Of a DNA stretch of 64,000 nt, positions 62,058 through 64,000 are shown piece by piece. How positions within the stretch are numbered: the first letter of the stretch is position 1; every line of letters starts with the position of its first letter. Source of the stretch: an uncultured Clostridia bacterium (GTDB taxonomy: Bacteria; Bacillota; Clostridia; Christensenellales; DTU072); assembly GCA_934274515.1 (NCBI GenBank), contig CAKQTC010000006.1, positions 62,001-126,000 on the forward strand. Direction: 5' to 3'. A program made the translations under genes and the position numbers. The notes under the pieces were generated by a model. The model was not told the origin of the DNA and did not search any database. It worked only from the letters and a program-made list of their open reading frames with translations.

Positions 62058-64000
62058 ATGGCTTCTGGCAAATACACAGCCGACGACATACAGGTTCTTA
62101 AGGGGCTGGAACACGTTCGCAAAAGACCGGGTATGTATATAGGAACGACGGACATAAAAGGTCTGCATCATATTTTGTGGGAAATCATCGACAATGCAAT
62201 GGACGAGGCGTCGAACGGGTTTGCGAACCGCATCGACGTAACTCTTAACGAAGACGGCAGCGCAACCGTGGAAGATAACGGCAGAGGTATCCCGGTCGAT
62301 ATGCACAAAGAAGAAGGTATGCCCGCGGTGCAACTTATTTTCAGCACGCTTAACGCCGGAGGAAAGTTTAATTCGGACAATTACAAATTCAGTGCAGGGC
62401 TTCACGGCGTGGGCGCAAGCGTAACCAACGCGTTGTCTAGGTGGCTTACCGTTAAAATCTATCGAGATAAGAAGATATATCAAATCGACTTTCATTCGCC
62501 TCGTAAAAACGGCGAAACGGAAAGCGGCGTGCTTAAAGACCCTCTTCGCGTAGTAGGAAAGACGGACAGGCGCGGGACGGAAGTTACGTTTATGCCCGAC
62601 GACGAGGTTTTCGATTCCGTTATTTTCAATTCCGACGATATTATTCTCAAACTTAGGGAATACGCTTTTCTCAATAAGGGCGTAATGATTACGTTTACCG
62701 ATAATCGCGTTAAAGACGAGGACGGAAACGGAATGAGAGTCGAGTTCCGCTATGAAAACGGGCTTGTCGATTTTGTCAATTACCTTAACGACGGTGCGGA
62801 AGGCGTCAACAAGATGATTTATCTCGAAGGCGAGTCGGGCGACGTGAGAGTTAAACTCGCGCTGCAACACAATTCGGGTATTTACGAAAAACTGTACAGT
62901 TACGTCAACGGCGTAAGAACGGCGGAAGGCGGTACGCACGTAACGGGATTCAGGACGGCGTTTACGCGGTGTATGAACGATTTTGCCAAGACGAACAATC
63001 TTTTCAAGAAAAAAGACGCCAATTTCAAACTTGACGGAGAAGATTTCAGAGAGGGGCTTACAGCCGTGTTGCTCGTCCAAATGAACGAACCGCAGTTCGA
63101 GGGGCAAACTAAGGAAAAACTGGGCAATCAAGAAATCAAGACGATAGTGGACGGGATACTTAGCGAAAAATTGAACGCGTTTTTATCGTTGTCTCGTAAT
63201 AAATCCGCAGGGGAATACATAGTTAAGAAAGCGCTTGAAGTTTCCGACGTGCGCGACGCGGCAAAGAAAGCGGCAAAACATGCGAGAGAAGCGCAGTCCA
63301 TTACGGGTACCGCGCTTATCGGCAAGTTTGCTTCGTGTACGGGCAGAGTCGCCGAAAACAACGAATTGTTCATCGTCGAAGGGGATTCGGCAGGCGGTAG
63401 CGCGAAACAAGGCAGGGACAGAAAAACGCAGGCGGTGCTTCCGTTAAGAGGAAAACCGCTTAACGTGTTGAAAGTTAAAAAGGAAAAAATATTCCAAAAC
63501 GAAGAAATTCGTACGATAATCGCCGCACTCGGCACGGGGATAGGAGATTATTTTAAGATTGAAGACTTAAAATTCCATAAGATAATAATTTTGTCCGACG
63601 CGGACTACGACGGATATCATATAAGAACTCTCCTTTTGTCGTTCTTTTATCGGCTTATGCCCGAACTTATAAAAGAAGGAAAGGTTTTCGTAGGAATGCC
63701 TCCGTTGTATAAGGTCGAAAAGAAAGGTAAAATCGCTTATGCTTACGACGACGAAGAATTAGACAAAGTCGTCGCCGAAATGAAAGGAAACACGGGCGAT
63801 ATGCATATCCAAAGATACAAAGGTTTGGGAGAAATGAACAAGGACCAACTTTGGGAAACCACGCTTAATCCGCGCACGCGAGTGTTGACGAGAGTGACGA
63901 TAGTGGACGCTATGGAGGCGGATGAAATCATCGATACGCTTATGACGGAAGGCGCGGAAAAGAGAAAAGAGTATATTTTCCGTTATGCCAAGTTTAACAG
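62058..64000 (+). CDS. gyrB: DNA gyrase subunit B or topoisomerase IV subunit B (runs off the window)
   Basis: The ATPase/TOPRIM subunit of a type II topoisomerase; 647 codons are present and the end lies just outside. The start is ATG 62058 behind GGAGGAG. The GHKL ATPase shows V-R-K-R-P-G-M-Y-I-G, E-I-I-D-N-A-M-D-E-A, V-E-D-N-G-R-G-I-P and G-L-H-G-V-G-A-S. The transducer has Y-V-N-G-V-R-T-A-E-G-G-T-H. The TOPRIM part shows V-E-G-D-S-A-G-G-S-A-K-Q-G-R-D-R, S-D-A-D-Y-D-G, then R-Y-K-G-L-G-E-M-N. All metal and ATP residues are kept. The usual D-A-D-V-D-G-A-H reads D-A-D-Y-D-G-Y-H here. GyrB and ParE cannot be told apart with certainty without the A-subunit neighbour; the symbol is my best guess. 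Confidence 0.9.
   Translation, partial: MASGKYTADDIQVLKGLEHVRKRPGMYIGTTDIKGLHHILWEIIDNAMDEASNGFANRIDVTLNEDGSATVEDNGRGIPVDMHKEEGMPAVQLIFSTLNAGGKFNSDNYKFSAGLHGVGASVTNALSRWLTVKIYRDKKIYQIDFHSPRKNGETESGVLKDPLRVVGKTDRRGTEVTFMPDDEVFDSVIFNSDDIILKLREYAFLNKGVMITFTDNRVKDEDGNGMRVEFRYENGLVDFVNYLNDGAEGVNKMIYLEGESGDVRVKLALQHNSGIYEKLYSYVNGVRTAEGGTHVTGFRTAFTRCMNDFAKTNNLFKKKDANFKLDGEDFREGLTAVLLVQMNEPQFEGQTKEKLGNQEIKTIVDGILSEKLNAFLSLSRNKSAGEYIVKKALEVSDVRDAAKKAAKHAREAQSITGTALIGKFASCTGRVAENNELFIVEGDSAGGSAKQGRDRKTQAVLPLRGKPLNVLKVKKEKIFQNEEIRTIIAALGTGIGDYFKIEDLKFHKIIILSDADYDGYHIRTLLLSFFYRLMPELIKEGKVFVGMPPLYKVEKKGKIAYAYDDEELDKVVAEMKGNTGDMHIQRYKGLGEMNKDQLWETTLNPRTRVLTRVTIVDAMEADEIIDTLMTEGAEKRKEYIFRYAKFN

Noticed and set aside
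1..64000. CRISPR array, prophage, transposon or integrase
   Set aside because: No regularly spaced repeats, no transposase, integrase or phage structural gene was found on either strand.

Overview
The window reads as a chromosomal segment of a monoderm, Firmicutes-type bacterium, most likely an uncultured clostridium-like (Christensenellales-like) lineage. The support is WhiA, a HrcA/CIRCE-like box in front of groES, type III pantothenate kinase, DUF2804, strong GGAGG ribosome sites, lipoprotein lipoboxes and membrane-anchored Ig-like surface proteins. The taxon is an inference from gene content and was not checked by a search. No insertion sequence, prophage, CRISPR array or rRNA was seen. 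Gene density is high, and most promoters are readable as TTGAC-like/TATAAT-like pairs with a 17-bp spacer.

Layout. 1-7.3 kb: the end of ung, a 1667-residue Ig-like lipoprotein, an unknown cytosolic protein and a small DUF898-like membrane protein. 7.4-15.5 kb: housekeeping genes uvrC, a Cof-type HAD phosphatase, murB, whiA and dnaE. 15.4-20.2 kb: a YkvI-type transporter running into dnaE, a MATE efflux gene behind a structured leader (candidate riboswitch), tRNA-Gln(CTG) and groES-groEL behind a variant CIRCE box. 20.5-33.6 kb: a two-gene operon for a 3756-residue surface protein and a smaller membrane-anchored partner that carries a 19-C tract at its 3' end. 33.6-41.7 kb: a long co-directional run pgsA, valS, a HAD phosphatase, hslO, an unknown gene and a BspA/InlB-type lipoprotein. 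41.8-53.1 kb: a 1617-residue InlB/BspA lipoprotein coupled to a pyridoxal kinase gene, facing an 1843-residue GLUG/YDG/MBG surface protein. 53.1-64 kb: DUF2804, an SGNH-hydrolase lipoprotein, a small lipoprotein, an XRE regulator diverging from a truncated InlB lipoprotein, coaX-hom, a GH36-type alpha-galactosidase, an unknown gene, and gyrB or parE cut by the window end.

About half of the window encodes secreted, lipid-anchored or membrane-anchored proteins built from Ig-like, MBG, YDG, InlB and BspA repeats. No LPXTG anchor was seen; the proteins are held by lipoboxes or by a C-terminal transmembrane helix with a basic tail. The points most worth a second look are: the poly-C tract that switches the tail of the partner protein; a terminator that contains the promoter of the next, apparently leaderless, gene; the MATE leader; a short C-rich dispersed repeat able to form G-quadruplexes on the minus strand; a perfect promoter with a 14-bp palindrome in its spacer next to an XRE regulator; and two convergent gene pairs in which one partner runs into the other, suggesting past deletions.
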